A stretch of DNA of 64,000 nt from NCBI RefSeq assembly GCF_000093085.1, contig NC_014219.1, forward strand, positions 2,906,384 through 2,970,383, in the 5' to 3' direction. Every line of letters begins with the position of its first letter. Position 1 is the first letter of the stretch. The position numbers and the translations under genes are program-made. Positions 23,955 through 37,362 of this stretch are shown here, piece by piece. The DNA is from [Bacillus] selenitireducens MLS10 (GTDB lineage: Bacteria > Bacillota > Bacilli > Bacillales > Salisediminibacteriaceae). The notes under the pieces are model-generated. The model had not been told where the DNA came from and did not search any database. It was given only the letters and a program-made list of their open reading frames with translations.

Positions 23955-24938
23955 TCACTCCGAGTCTGACGGATAGATAATCCCGCCGGACTTCCTCGCC
24001 GCTTCAAACGTCTCCATGACCATCATCGAATGATCAAGAAGCTCCTGACACGCAGCATGGTCGCGGTTGTTGATGATGGATGCAAACGCCCGGAACTCAT
24101 CGTACAGCCGGTTCTCTTTCGTCTGATGATTCACTGTCACCGGGTCTCCGCCGGTGTCCACGATGAGAGAAGCCATCCCGTTCACGCCGTTTACGACCTG
24201 GATATACCCCTTCTCTCCCTGAATCATGGCGACATTCATGCTTCTCGTATCCTTCGCCCCGGTACAGACCGCAATGTGATCGTCGTAGGTCATGACGAGA
24301 ACCCCTGACGTATCAATTCCGTTACTGTGGCGATTCGCCGTATACGTGAGAGACTGTGGAGAGCCAAAGAGACGTACGACAAAGTGGAGGTTATAAATGT
24401 TGATATCCGCCAATGCCCCACCGGCAAACTCCGGGTTGAACACATTCGGTGTCTCTCCTGCAAGGAGGGCATCATAGCGGCTTGAATACTGGCTGTAGTT
24501 GCACTGAATCAGCTTCACCTTCCCGATCTTCGGCAGGGCTTCTGTGAGCGCCGTGAAGTTCGGCATGTGAATGATCGAGATCGCTTCAAACACCATGAGC
24601 CCTTTCGATGCCGCGAGCTCCTTCACCGCTTTCGCTTCTTTGACTGTCGGTGTGAACGGTTTCTCGCAGATGACATGCTTCCCTGCATGAAGGGCCCTTG
24701 TCATATGATCCGAATGGAGGCTGTTCGGTGACGCGATGTAGACCGTATCAAACCTCTCACTCGCAAAAAACGCATCCAGTTCCGTGTAGATCTGATCGAT
24801 GCCATAATTATCTGCATAGGCAGATGCACGTTCTCTCTTTCGTGTGTACATCGCAGTACATTCCGCATCCGGAATCTGACGCAACGCATCGAGCGTGAGA
24901 CCGACGATTCTTCCTGTTCCGATTGTTCCGATTTTCAT
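23955..24938 (-). CDS. Gfo/Idh/MocA family oxidoreductase
   Basis: The 327-residue NAD(P)-dependent sugar or polyol dehydrogenase has an N-terminal Rossmann fold (GTIGTGRIVG) and the family EKP motif (ICEKPFTPT) with the catalytic region downstream. ATG 24938 follows AGGAGG. The substrate is not evident. It is a single gene facing away from the SOS promoter at 25.1 kb. Confidence 0.88.
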   Translation of the reverse strand: MKIGTIGTGRIVGLTLDALRQIPDAECTAMYTRKRERASAYADNYGIDQIYTELDAFFASERFDTVYIASPNSLHSDHMTRALHAGKHVICEKPFTPTVKEAKAVKELAASKGLMVFEAISIIHMPNFTALTEALPKIGKVKLIQCNYSQYSSRYDALLAGETPNVFNPEFAGGALADINIYNLHFVVRLFGSPQSLTYTANRHSNGIDTSGVLVMTYDDHIAVCTGAKDTRSMNVAMIQGEKGYIQVVNGVNGMASLIVDTGGDPVTVNHQTKENRLYDEFRAFASIINNRDHAACQELLDHSMMVMETFEAARKSGGIIYPSDSE

Positions 24939-25096
24939 GAGGAGCCTCCTTGTGCAGCACGTTGTTCGTTATAACCAGCGTACCACATCTCACTGATGAT
25001 CAGATAACGCAAGAAAGGAAAATGGATGGTATCTGTACGAAAAAAAGAATAATCCTTCGATGGCAGTCGTTTATACCATAGTATCCGGGTTTTCTC

Positions 25097-25126
25097 TTGT
25101 ATGCGTGACAGCCATTCAGGTATACT
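25097..25126 (+). promoter_or_regulatory. Promoter of a disrupted SOS gene
   Basis: TTGTAT (25097-25102), an 18-bp spacer and TATACT (25121-25126) precede the LexA box. Confidence 0.55.
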
Positions 25127-25133
25127 GTATTTA

Positions 25134-25145
25134 GAACAAACGTTC
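25134..25145 (+). promoter_or_regulatory. LexA (SOS) box
   Basis: GAACAAACGTTC matches the Gram-positive LexA/DinR consensus GAAC-N4-GTTC perfectly. It overlaps the start of transcription of the promoter at 25097-25126. Confidence 0.75.
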
Positions 25146-25170
25146 CTCATTATATTTGGAGGTGTTGCTT

Positions 25171-25203
25171 GTGTATCAGGAACGTCAACAACCCAACGAC
25201 TAA
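25171..25203 (+). pseudogene. 5' stub of an SOS-controlled gene cut by an IscB element
   Basis: GTG at 25171 follows GGAGGTG at a normal distance. The frame reads MYQERQQPND and then stops inside the left end of the IscB element. With a promoter, LexA box and ribosome site intact, this is the beginning of a real gene whose body is no longer present in the window. Its identity cannot be told from so few codons. Confidence 0.55.
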
Positions 25204-25412
25204 AGTCGTGGGCTTGTAAAAGCCCCTGTTGACTAGCCTAAGTCTTTCGAGGACTACGTTGGATCGGTCAAGACACCTTACGGTGCGGATTCTAGCTGTA
25301 AGCCCTGTCGCTTGTGATTAAAAGTCCGAACGGGTTGTGGGCGGTGTTGCAAGCGTAAAAGCCTTTCCAACATTGGCGAAGAATACCTGACTCCTGAAAG
25401 GAGGTACACGTT
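25185..25412 (+). ncRNA. Putative IscB omega RNA
   Basis: The 228 bp upstream of iscB begin with the stem CCCAACGACTAAAGTCGTGGG, continue with further GC-rich hairpins and run to the iscB ribosome site. IscB elements place the omega RNA directly 5' of iscB, with the guide read from DNA just outside the element. The guide would match the SOS gene start. Boundaries inferred. Confidence 0.6.
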
Positions 25413-25898
25413 ATGTTCGTGTACGTATTAAACAAAAACGGCGAACCTTTAATGCCGTGCAAACCGAGAAAAGCACGATTATTGTTGAACGAAAAGAAAG
25501 CAAAAGTTGTGAAGCAAACCCCTTTTACGATCCAACTGCTTTACGGTTCAAGTGGCTACAAACAGCCTGTTTCATTGGGTGTGGATGCCGGAACCAAGCA
25601 CATCGGATTCAGCGCAACGACGGAGAAAGACGTGTTATTTGAAGGTGACGTTCAACTGAGAACGGACATTCAGGATAAACTGGCAACAAGACGGCAGTAC
25701 CGACGATCAAGAAGAAGCCGAAAAACAAGGTACAGACAACCGAGATTCGACAATCGAAAGAAAGAAAAAGGATGGCTTGCCCCTTCCGTGCAACATAAAG
25801 TGGATTCGCATATCCGTTTTGTTGAAAAAGTCCATGCGTTGTTGCCGATCACAACAATAACAGTTGAAGTGGCACAGTTTGATATTCAGAAAATGTAA
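25413..25898 (+). pseudogene. iscB: Truncated IscB, RNA-guided nuclease, N-terminal third
   Basis: The 161 residues contain the PLMP domain (NGEPLMPCKPRKARLLL), RuvC-I with its Asp (SLGVDAGTKHIGFSATT), and the arginine-rich bridge helix (RRQYRRSRRSRKTRYRQPRF). RuvC-II begins (VEVAQFDIQKM) and then the left inverted repeat of IS66 supplies a TAA. The HNH domain, RuvC-III and C-terminus are missing and are not found after the IS. The start follows AAGGAGG. No nuclease activity is expected. Confidence 0.85.
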
Positions 25899-25978
25899 GC
25901 GTCAAACAAATGCACATATGATTTAACCCGATCCTCCTTCATACTGTGATTATATTCAAAGTATGAGGGAGTGACGCG

Positions 25979-26299
25979 ATGAATAATCAAAGGAAAAATC
26001 ATGAATTCTGGGTACATAAAGTGAAGGAAATCAAAGATTCAGGGCTCTCAGTAGCCGCGTGGGTGAAACAAAATGAGGGATATACCGTTCACCAGGTCCG
26101 TTACTGGCTTCGAAAAATCCAGAAGCAATCCGAAACCAGTCCATCGTCTTCGGATTGGCTGTCCGTTCATGTTGATCACACCCGACATCATTCCTCACAA
26201 ATAATCCTTCATCTACCTAATGGGAGCCGGCTTGAAATCCCTGCGGGATTACCTCCAAAGGAACTCCAACACCTCTTTCAAGCAGTGAATGCTTTATGA
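25979..26299 (+). CDS. tnpA: IS66 accessory protein TnpA
   Basis: The 106-residue small protein has an HTH-like N-terminus (FWVHKVKEIKDSGLSVAAWV). It is the first accessory gene of IS66 elements. ATG 25979 follows GGAGTGACGCG. Its stop overlaps tnpB (ATGA). Confidence 0.85.
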   Translation: MNNQRKNHEFWVHKVKEIKDSGLSVAAWVKQNEGYTVHQVRYWLRKIQKQSETSPSSSDWLSVHVDHTRHHSSQIILHLPNGSRLEIPAGLPPKELQHLFQAVNAL

Positions 26300-26652
26300 T
26301 CGGGCAGATTCACCCAAAGAACGTTTACCTTGCAAGAGGGTCAACGGATTTACGCAAATCCATTGATGGTTTAGCGGCGATTGTTCAGGAGGGATTCGAA
26401 CTGGATCCCTTCTCATCTTCGCTGTTCGTCTTTTGTAACAGGTATCGGGACAAAATCAAAATTTTGTACTGGGATCATAATGGCTTTTGGCTTTACTACC
26501 GTCGTCTTGAGAAAGGTCGGTTTCCATGGCCGACATCTGGCTCTGACGAGCCAATGATCATTACGGAAAGACAGTTAAGATGGTTGTTAGATGGACTGCC
26601 ATTGGATCAAAAAGGGGCTCATCGGAAGATGAATCCTGAAAAAGTCGTTTAG
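26296..26652 (+). CDS. tnpB: IS66 accessory protein TnpB (Orf2)
   Basis: The 118-residue protein has the IS66 Orf2 signature: VYLARGSTDLRKSIDGLAAIV, KILYWDHNGFWLYYRRLEKG and FPWP. It is needed together with TnpA and TnpC for transposition. It is unrelated to the RNA-guided TnpB at 2.6 kb. Confidence 0.92.
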   Translation: MIGQIHPKNVYLARGSTDLRKSIDGLAAIVQEGFELDPFSSSLFVFCNRYRDKIKILYWDHNGFWLYYRRLEKGRFPWPTSGSDEPMIITERQLRWLLDGLPLDQKGAHRKMNPEKVV

Positions 26653-26656
26653 CGTC

Positions 26657-28309
26657 TTGCAGGAATCATTGTTTCCGTATAAAATAAGCTACATTATGAA
26701 AAAGACATCTGAACACTCATCCAACACAACTGAATCTGTCGATGACCGAGTTTCAAGACTCGAGAAGGAAAAGGCTGAGCTGGAACTTCAACTGAAATGG
26801 TACAGGGATCAGTTCAGCCTGATGCAAAAGAAAAAATTCGGGACATCCAGCGAAAAAACAGATGAGCGTTTTGAACAAGGTTCTTTGTTTAACGAGTCTG
26901 AAAAAGAACAGGACGCAGCTGAGGAAGAACCGACGGTTGAGGCAATTACATATGAACGGAAGAAAAAACGAAAGGCTCGTAAGGACCTGACAGAGAACCT
27001 GTACACTGAAACCGTGACTTATACACTCCCGGTCGAAGACCAGGTTTGTTCGTGTTGCAACGGTGAACTTCATATAATGAAGACACAGGTTAAAGATGAA
27101 CTGGAGATCATCCCGGCAGAAGTAAAGGTCAAACGGTATGAAACCACCATTTACAGCTGTCGACATTGTGAAAGAACGGGTACGAGAAATCCAATCGTGA
27201 AAGCACCTTCTCCAGAACGCCCATTTCCAGGCAGTTTGGCTTCGCCGTCTATCGTCTCTTATATGATCAATCAGAAATTTGTTCAAGGCGTACCGCTTTA
27301 CCGGCAAGAACAGGAGTTCAAGAGGATGGATGTCCCCATATCCCGCCAGACGATGTCCAATTGGATCATTGAAGCATCTGAACAAATGCTTGAGCCGATC
27401 TGGGACCTCATGATTCGGATATTAACATCTCTCGATGTTCTCCATGCCGATGAAACGACCGTTCAAGTCCTGAAAGAAGACGGAAAAGAGGCCGCAGCCA
27501 AATCCTATATGTGGCTATACCGGTCTGGTAGTCATGATGTTCCGATCGTCATCTATGATTACCAGCCTGGAAGAGCAAGTAAATATCCACGTCGCTTTCT
27601 AGAAGGATTTACCGGCTATCTGCATGTTGATGGCTATGGTGGTTATCATGCTCTCAAACCCAAAGTGGAACTCGTTGGATGTTGGGCCCATGCACGTCGC
27701 AAGTTTTTCGATGCGGTTCAAACGTTGCCTGACGATCGTGATTCAACGACATCTGCGGCAAAAAAAGGGCTGAATGCCATCGACGAGCTCTACCGCATTG
27801 AAAGAGAGATTCAAAATGAGTATAAAACGCCCGAAGAGTTCTACGAAGCTCGAAAAGAGCGAATCGAGCCCCCTCTTGAGGCTTTTTCAGCATGGGTTGA
27901 GTCTATGAAGCCAAAAATTCTATCCAAATCACTCTTGGGTAAAGCCGTGATTTATGCCAGCAATCAAATGGAGCATCTACGAACATTCTTAAAAGACGGT
28001 CGATTAGCGATTGATAACAATCGCGCAGAGCGCAGTATTAAACCATTCGTTATTGGGAGAAAGAACTGGATTTTCTCCAATACACCGCGAGGTGCAAAAA
28101 GCAGCAGCATCATTTACAGTATGATTGAAACTGCAAAAGAGAACCAATTGAAGCCCCAGGCATATTTGAACTACCTGTTTGAGAACCTCCCCTCCAGCAA
28201 ACAATCTGAGATGGAACAGTTCCTTCCGTGGTCAGACTCTTTACCCCGGATGATATTCGTATCATTAAAAATCGATAACCCAAGTATAGAAAATCCGCAT
28301 CTACATTGA
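26657..28309 (+). CDS. tnpC: IS66 transposase TnpC (DDE)
   Basis: The 550-residue transposase has an N-terminal coiled coil, zinc-binding CSCC and CRHC pairs (about 128-175), the DDE domain beginning HADETTVQV, and the conserved end NRAERSIKPFVIGRKNW. It is full length. The start is TTG 26657 or ATG 26696; neither has a strong site, so translation is likely coupled to tnpB. Confidence 0.92.
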   Translation: MQESLFPYKISYIMKKTSEHSSNTTESVDDRVSRLEKEKAELELQLKWYRDQFSLMQKKKFGTSSEKTDERFEQGSLFNESEKEQDAAEEEPTVEAITYERKKKRKARKDLTENLYTETVTYTLPVEDQVCSCCNGELHIMKTQVKDELEIIPAEVKVKRYETTIYSCRHCERTGTRNPIVKAPSPERPFPGSLASPSIVSYMINQKFVQGVPLYRQEQEFKRMDVPISRQTMSNWIIEASEQMLEPIWDLMIRILTSLDVLHADETTVQVLKEDGKEAAAKSYMWLYRSGSHDVPIVIYDYQPGRASKYPRRFLEGFTGYLHVDGYGGYHALKPKVELVGCWAHARRKFFDAVQTLPDDRDSTTSAAKKGLNAIDELYRIEREIQNEYKTPEEFYEARKERIEPPLEAFSAWVESMKPKILSKSLLGKAVIYASNQMEHLRTFLKDGRLAIDNNRAERSIKPFVIGRKNWIFSNTPRGAKSSSIIYSMIETAKENQLKPQAYLNYLFENLPSSKQSEMEQFLPWSDSLPRMIFVSLKIDNPSIENPHLH

Positions 28310-28335
28310 TAGGTGCGGATTTTTGACGCTTACTA

Positions 28336-28995
28336 ACATGGGCTGATTTAGCAAAAAAAACTGACGATAAATACTTGGATTTTAATGAGAGTGACATCCT
28401 GTTAAGTGAGTTAAGAAAGCTCTCTGTATCAAACTTGAATTATTCAATTTTATTACTCGCATTAACTACTGGTTTAAGGTATGGCGAATTAGTCGGCTTA
28501 ACATGGGATGATTTTACTTTCGATTATCCTAGCTTTGAAAACGGGATGATAGAAGTTAATAAAACATGGGGTTATATGAAAAAATCAGAGAAAGGATTCG
28601 GTAAAACAAAGAATCCTCAGTCTCTCAGAAAAGTCTCCGTAGATAAAGTCACTATGGAACATTTCTATCAATTGAAGGTATCAGCTATTGAAAATGAACA
28701 TGGGCTAGTATTCTTTAGTCCTTCATCAAAGTACAATGTTATTAGTAACACAGCTTCTAATAAACTACTCAAGAAAACACTTCAGAATTTAGGTTTAAAA
28801 GTCGTTTCTATGCATGGTTTAAGACACACCCATGCTAGCGTATTACTTTATAAAAAAATCTCTCTATACTACGTTAGTGAGCGTTTAGGACATGGTGATA
28901 TACAGACAACTTCGAAAGAATATACCCATGTACTATCAGAATTGAGAATTGAAGATCAGGATCAAGCTAGGAAGATATTTTCAGGAGATAATTAA
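28336..28995 (+). pseudogene. Tyrosine recombinase (phage-type integrase), N-terminally truncated
   Basis: The frame is open from the IS66 end to TAA at 28995 (about 219 residues). The catalytic domain is complete: R in TGLRYGEL, HGLRHTH, LGHGD and the Tyr in EYTHVL. The arm-binding and core-binding N-terminal half is missing, so the protein cannot be functional as it stands. Base composition is far more AT-rich than the neighbours, marking foreign DNA. It runs towards the 3' end of tRNA-Leu, the classic place for an integrase to sit beside its attachment site. Confidence 0.85.
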
Positions 28996-29083
28996 AGCCC
29001 ATTAAGAGTTTATGTGTAGAAAATGTGTAGAATCATATTTATTTCTATCGTTTTCTTCCATAATTAATAATTTCGAATAAAAG

Positions 29084-29109
29084 AAAAAAACGTTGATATA
29101 TCAACGTTT
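29084..29109 (-). terminator. Terminator of the rrn-tRNA operon
   Basis: The minus strand has the perfect dyad AAACGTTGATA/TATCAACGTTT followed by TTTTTTTC, about 45 bp after the last tRNA. Confidence 0.8.
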
Positions 29110-29152
29110 AGAATGATTTAGAACTATTTAAAAGTAACTTATCTTAACTATG

Positions 29153-29239
29153 TGGTACCGGTGGTCGGGGTCGAACCGACACTCCCGTGAAGGAACGGGA
29201 TTTTGAGTCCCGCGCGTCTACCAATTCCGCCACACCGGC
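29153..29239 (-). tRNA. tRNA-Leu (CAA)
   Basis: Class II tRNA with long variable arm, encoded CCA and anticodon CAA. It is the last tRNA of the operon and the presumed attachment site for the integrase remnant beside it. Confidence 0.93.
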
Positions 29240-29258
29240 AAAACGTATAAATAAAAAA

Positions 29259-29333
<75 letters not shown>

Positions 29334-29341
29334 CTGAAAAA

Positions 29342-29416
29342 TGGAGCGGGAAACGGGATTCGAACCCGCGACCCCCACCTTGGCAAGGTGGTGCTCTACC
29401 ACTGAGCTATTCCCGC
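29342..29416 (-). tRNA. tRNA-Gly (GCC)
   Basis: Acceptor GCGGGAA, anticodon GCC and encoded CCA. Confidence 0.95.
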
Positions 29417-29422
29417 AAATAT

Positions 29423-29497
29423 TGGCAGGGGTAGCAGGATTCGAACCTGCGGTACACGGGATCAAAACCCGATGCCTTACCGCTTGGCTATACCCCT
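29423..29497 (-). tRNA. tRNA-Gln (TTG)
   Basis: Acceptor AGGGGTA, anticodon TTG and encoded CCA. Confidence 0.93.
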
Positions 29498-29523
29498 ATA
29501 ATAACAAGAATAAAAGCTAATCA

Positions 29524-29600
29524 TGGGGCGGCTGATGGGAATTGAACCCACGAGTGCCGGAATCACAATCCGGTGCGTTAACCACTTCGCCACAACCGCC
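29524..29600 (-). tRNA. tRNA-His (GTG)
   Basis: Anticodon GTG; the 5' end carries the extra G-1 typical of tRNA-His, and CCA is encoded. Confidence 0.93.
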
Positions 29601-29634
29601 ACAAACAATCACTTCTGTATTATAGCATAAAAAA

Positions 29635-29719
29635 TGGTGGAGGGGGAGGGATTCGAACCCCCGAACCCGTAGGGAGCGGATTTACAGTCCGCCGCGTTTA
29701 GCCACTTCGCTACCCCTCC
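29635..29719 (-). tRNA. tRNA-Tyr (GTA)
   Basis: Class II tRNA with long variable arm, anticodon GTA and encoded CCA. Confidence 0.95.
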
Positions 29720-29727
29720 GGAAAAAA

Positions 29728-29803
<76 letters not shown>

Positions 29804-29806
29804 ACA

Positions 29807-29882
<76 letters not shown>

Positions 29883-29891
29883 TTATTAAAA

Positions 29892-29967
29892 TGGCGGTCC
29901 CGACCGGGATCGAACCGGCGATCTCCTGCGTGACAGGCAGGCATGTTAACCGCTACACCACGGGACC
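29892..29967 (-). tRNA. tRNA-Asp (GTC)
   Basis: Acceptor GGTCCCG, anticodon GTC and encoded CCA. Confidence 0.95.
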
Positions 29968-30014
29968 TTGATAAACGTTCAAATAAAGTATGTACAAACG
30001 TTTGAAATTAAAAT

Positions 30015-30077
<63 letters not shown>

Positions 30078-30091
<14 letters not shown>

Positions 30092-30212
30092 GCAATAAAA
30101 AAGAATCTTGTATTGATCTTGCTTCATGAGAGACGACTGTTTCTTCCGTTCCTCATTCTTGCGGTACTTCGAAACAACTCACTGTCGTTCGTTGCTCCAC
30201 CCCGCGGCAATA
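30078..30212 (-). repeat. Duplicated 5' end of tRNA-fMet flanking a 95-bp insert
   Basis: The 20-mer TGCTCCACCCCGCGGCAATA occurs at 30078-30097 (the 5' end of tRNA-fMet plus leader) and again at 30193-30212. Between them are 95 bp with no tRNA or ORF. This is a direct repeat with a 115-bp period inside the tRNA array; the second copy is only a tRNA fragment. Confidence 0.8.
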
Positions 30213-30237
30213 GAAATAAAACTGTGTTAAGAGTAAA

Positions 30238-30313
30238 TGGTGGAGGATGACGGGCTCGAACCGCCGACCCCCTGCTTGTAAGGCAGATGCTCTCCCAACT
30301 GAGCTAATCCTCC
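30238..30313 (-). tRNA. tRNA-Val (TAC)
   Basis: Acceptor GGAGGAT, anticodon TAC and encoded CCA. Confidence 0.95.
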
Positions 30314-30321
30314 ACATATGT

Positions 30322-30396
30322 TGGTGACCCGTACGGGATTCGAACCCGTGTTACCGCCGTGAAAGGGCGGTGTCTTAACCACTTGACCAACGGGCC
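30322..30396 (-). tRNA. tRNA-Glu (TTC)
   Basis: Acceptor GGCCCGT, anticodon TTC and encoded CCA. Confidence 0.95.
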
Positions 30397-30403
30397 AAAA
30401 AAA

Positions 30404-30496
30404 TGGCGGAGTGCGAGGGATTCGAACCCTCGATACGGGTTAAAACCGTATACACGATTTCCAATCGTGCTCCTTAAGCCGCTCGGACAGCACTCC
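30404..30496 (-). tRNA. tRNA-Ser (GGA)
   Basis: Class II tRNA with long variable arm, anticodon GGA and encoded CCA. Confidence 0.95.
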
Positions 30497-30500
30497 GTAA

Positions 30501-30575
30501 TGGCTCCACAGGTAGGATTCGAACCTACGACCGATCGGTTAACAGCCGATAGCTCTACCACTGAGCTACTGTGGA
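30501..30575 (-). tRNA. tRNA-Asn (GTT)
   Basis: Acceptor TCCACAG, anticodon GTT and encoded CCA. It is the first tRNA after 5S, as in the B. subtilis trnD cluster. Confidence 0.95.
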
Positions 30576-30583
30576 ATAATGAT

Positions 30584-30700
<117 letters not shown>

Positions 30701-30801
30701 CTATGAAATTGAGTGTAACCACTCAAAACTGAATAACGCATATGACGGGATCATGAATCCGTGTCTGTCCTTCGTGTGTTAATAAACTTCGCTTAACCTT
30801 T

Positions 30802-33735
<2,934 letters not shown>

Positions 33736-34000
33736 ATTTTCCGCCTTGCGACGGACTTTCTTTTGGCGTCGTTTTAACCTTAACGTTTGAATTCAAGACA
33801 CTCGGTTCCTCTCTATCTGAATAGGTTTCAAATAGTTGATTCACCGGTGATTCATGATGTTTCGTCATTTCGTTATTCAGTTTTCAAAGGTCACAAAAAC
33901 CTGAAGAGTGTTTAACCCTTCAAAACTAAACAAAAAACCAGAGGCAAAAGTAAAAAGGTTGAGCTTATCTGAAAACCGGAGGTTTCCAGCAAGTCTCCTT
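33736..34000 (-). other. 16S-23S internal transcribed spacer, no tRNA
   Basis: This 265-bp spacer has no tRNA-Ile or tRNA-Ala. It contains an antitermination-like (boxA) sequence, CTTTGAAAACTGAATAACG on the minus strand, also found in similar form in the 16S leader. Confidence 0.8.
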
Positions 34001-35570
<1,570 letters not shown>

Positions 35571-35725
35571 GTTGAGTTTGATGCGCTAGCATCATACCAG
35601 TATCGATGAAAACACTGGATTTTAATTGACGGGATATCTTATTCATATATCCCACTTTTTTTGCTTGGTTTTTGTTTAGTTTTCAAAGGTCAACATCTTG
35701 CGTCGCTGTTTTTGGCGACTTCATA

Positions 35726-35838
35726 ATCATAGCACTCTTTCGAAATCAAAGTCAATTACTTTTTCGAAAAAGTTTTCTTAGGCGCCGCTCGTGTTCAGCG
35801 ACGATTTATAATATATCACGGCTGTTTCGTTCTTTCAA
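35726..35838 (-). promoter_or_regulatory. Tandem rRNA promoters P1 and P2
   Basis: P1 is TTGAAA (35833-35838), 17 bp, TATATT (35810-35815). P2 is TTGACT (35750-35755), 18 bp, TATGAT (35726-35731). A boxA-like CTTTGAAAACTAAACAAA follows in the leader. The stretch 35571-35885 contains nothing else except the ygxA terminator. Confidence 0.8.
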
Positions 35839-35852
35839 GACCAAAAAGAAAA

Positions 35853-35876
35853 AACCCGCAAACAATTTCGCGGGTT
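35853..35876 (-). terminator. Terminator of ygxA
   Basis: The stem AACCCGC / GCGGGTT is followed on the minus strand by TTTTTTC. Confidence 0.8.
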
Positions 35877-35885
35877 CTGAACGGC

Positions 35886-36761
35886 TTACGATTTTCCACG
35901 ATACATATAGCGGCGATGATAGACCTGTTTGCCTTTCGTTTCAACCTTTTGAATATCAATGACACCCTTATCTACGAGGAACTCAATCATGATCCCAAGA
36001 TCAAGGGAGTATTCGCGAATCCCGACTTCACCCTTCAGCTCCTGAATGCTCCACGGTTCATCACGCTTCTCCATCAATTGAAGAAGATGACGGCTGCCGA
36101 GTTCCGTTTTACGGGACACCTCAAATTCATTGGCAATCAGAAGGAGCTCAAGACGCTTTTCAATCGCTTCGCTTCCATTCGTCAGTTCCGAATAAAGCTT
36201 ATGTATTTCAGGTTCGATTTCTTTGACCTGCTGCCAGACGGTTACCTCAGGATAAAACCCGTGTTCAATCACCGACAGACGAGCCAGATGATGAAGGGCG
36301 TGAATAATATGATTATAGGCGTCCAGATAATCCCCGGAATAAAACAACGTTTTTCCGTCCGTGTAGCGGCGAATCAGCTTCGAAAACTCCACGCCGATTT
36401 TTAACAGCCGTTCTTCTTCCGGAAAATGATTCATTTTCTCCCGAAACGATTTCACATAGCCATTACGGTCAAACACAATCCGACCATTAAAAAGCCAATC
36501 CACCACGCGGCGGTTTGACATGTTTAACAGCCAGTCATTGAGCTGCCGCTCGGTCACGAGATGCATCGCCGCCTTGATTCCCTCCGATTCGTAATGTTTC
36601 ACTTCCCATCCCTGCTCCCGATCCTTGAGGATCACGAACAGTACATGATCAAAATAGTCCGTATTCGCATCTTTGCGTTCCCGTTTGTCCACTTTTATGA
36701 TTCCGAGTGTATTCCCGTCGGAAGTCTGGTCCTGATACAGTTCTCTTAAAAAGCTTTCCAT
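35886..36761 (-). CDS. ygxA: YgxA-like nucleotidyltransferase-fold protein
   Basis: The 291-residue protein matches YgxA of Bacillus, with a nucleotidyltransferase-like N-terminal domain (about 1-120), a helical substrate-binding-like middle part (HIIHALHHLARLSVIEHGFYPEVTVW) and a C-terminal winged helix (about 220-285). The classic catalytic G-S motif is not obvious, so activity is doubtful. ATG 36761 lies 9-10 nt after AGGAG; GTG 36773 overlaps that site. Its place directly upstream of the rrn operon and next to ygzB-perR agrees with B. subtilis. Confidence 0.85.
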   Translation of the reverse strand: MESFLRELYQDQTSDGNTLGIIKVDKRERKDANTDYFDHVLFVILKDREQGWEVKHYESEGIKAAMHLVTERQLNDWLLNMSNRRVVDWLFNGRIVFDRNGYVKSFREKMNHFPEEERLLKIGVEFSKLIRRYTDGKTLFYSGDYLDAYNHIIHALHHLARLSVIEHGFYPEVTVWQQVKEIEPEIHKLYSELTNGSEAIEKRLELLLIANEFEVSRKTELGSRHLLQLMEKRDEPWSIQELKGEVGIREYSLDLGIMIEFLVDKGVIDIQKVETKGKQVYHRRYMYRGKS

Positions 36762-36919
36762 TATATGCTTCACTCCTGCCTTTGCATGATTCGTTTTCAG
36801 GATATTCTTTCTCTAGTTTTACTGTTTCGACAAAAAATCCGAAATTCCTTTTTTATATTCAATTTCAGACAGTTCCTCCGCACTTATGCTATACTTTTTA
36901 ACGTACAGGAGGGATTTAC

Positions 36920-37294
36920 ATGGCAGTGAAATATTCAAATAAAATAAACCGGATCCGCACATTTGCACTCATGATGGTATTCGGCGGCATCATTATTATG
37001 TATGTCGGACTCTTCTTTCAAACCAGCCAGCTCATCATGACGATCTTTATGCTCCTCGGTTTCCTGGCTGTCATCGGAAGCTCCGTCGTCTATTTTTGGA
37101 TCGGCATGCTTTCATCACGGGCCGTCATCGTCACATGCCCGACATGCGAAAAGCAGACCAAAATCCTCGGACGGGTCGACGCCTGCATGCACTGCGATGA
37201 ACCGTTGACGCTCGACAAAACACTTGAAGGAAAAGACTTCGACGAAGAGTATAACAAAGTGAAGCACTTTGAAGGTGGCCCCAAAGATCAGTGA
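36920..37294 (+). CDS. ygzB: YgzB family (UPF0295) membrane protein
   Basis: The 124-residue protein has two membrane helices (about 15-35 and 41-65) followed by a cytosolic zinc-ribbon-like part ([20 protein letters not shown]). ATG follows AGGAGGG. TATACT near 36889 is a plausible -10. The order ygxA-ygzB-perR is conserved in Bacillus. Function unknown. Confidence 0.88.
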   Translation: MAVKYSNKINRIRTFALMMVFGGIIIMYVGLFFQTSQLIMTIFMLLGFLAVIGSSVVYFWIGMLSSRAVIVTCPTCEKQTKILGRVDACMHCDEPLTLDKTLEGKDFDEEYNKVKHFEGGPKDQ

Positions 37295-37320
37295 CAGCTC
37301 TCAAAAAAAAGCAGACAAAA

Positions 37321-37347
37321 AGACCGAAGCCGCGATGGCTCCGGTCT
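37321..37347. terminator. Bidirectional terminator between ygzB and perR
   Basis: The stem AGACCGAAGCC / GGCTCCGGTCT with a 5-nt loop is flanked by AAAA on the left and TTTA on the right. Confidence 0.7.
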
Positions 37348-37362
37348 TTATTTGGATCAAAA

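Larger units (their letters stand above)
25895..28333 (+). mobile_element. Complete IS66-family insertion sequence
   Basis: Terminal inverted repeats GTAAGCGTCAAA (25895-25906) and TTTGACGCTTAC (28322-28333) are perfect over 12 bp. Three ORFs, tnpA-tnpB-tnpC, are intact. The flanking 8 bp differ (CAGAAAAT left, TAACATGG right), so the usual 8-bp target duplication is absent. This points to an adjacent deletion or recombination after insertion. Confidence 0.92.

Noticed and set aside
29973-30003. AAACGTT/AACGTTT inverted repeat between tRNA-Asp and tRNA-fMet
   Set aside because: It lacks a U-tract and lies inside one transcription unit; it is more likely a processing hairpin or chance than a terminator or operator.
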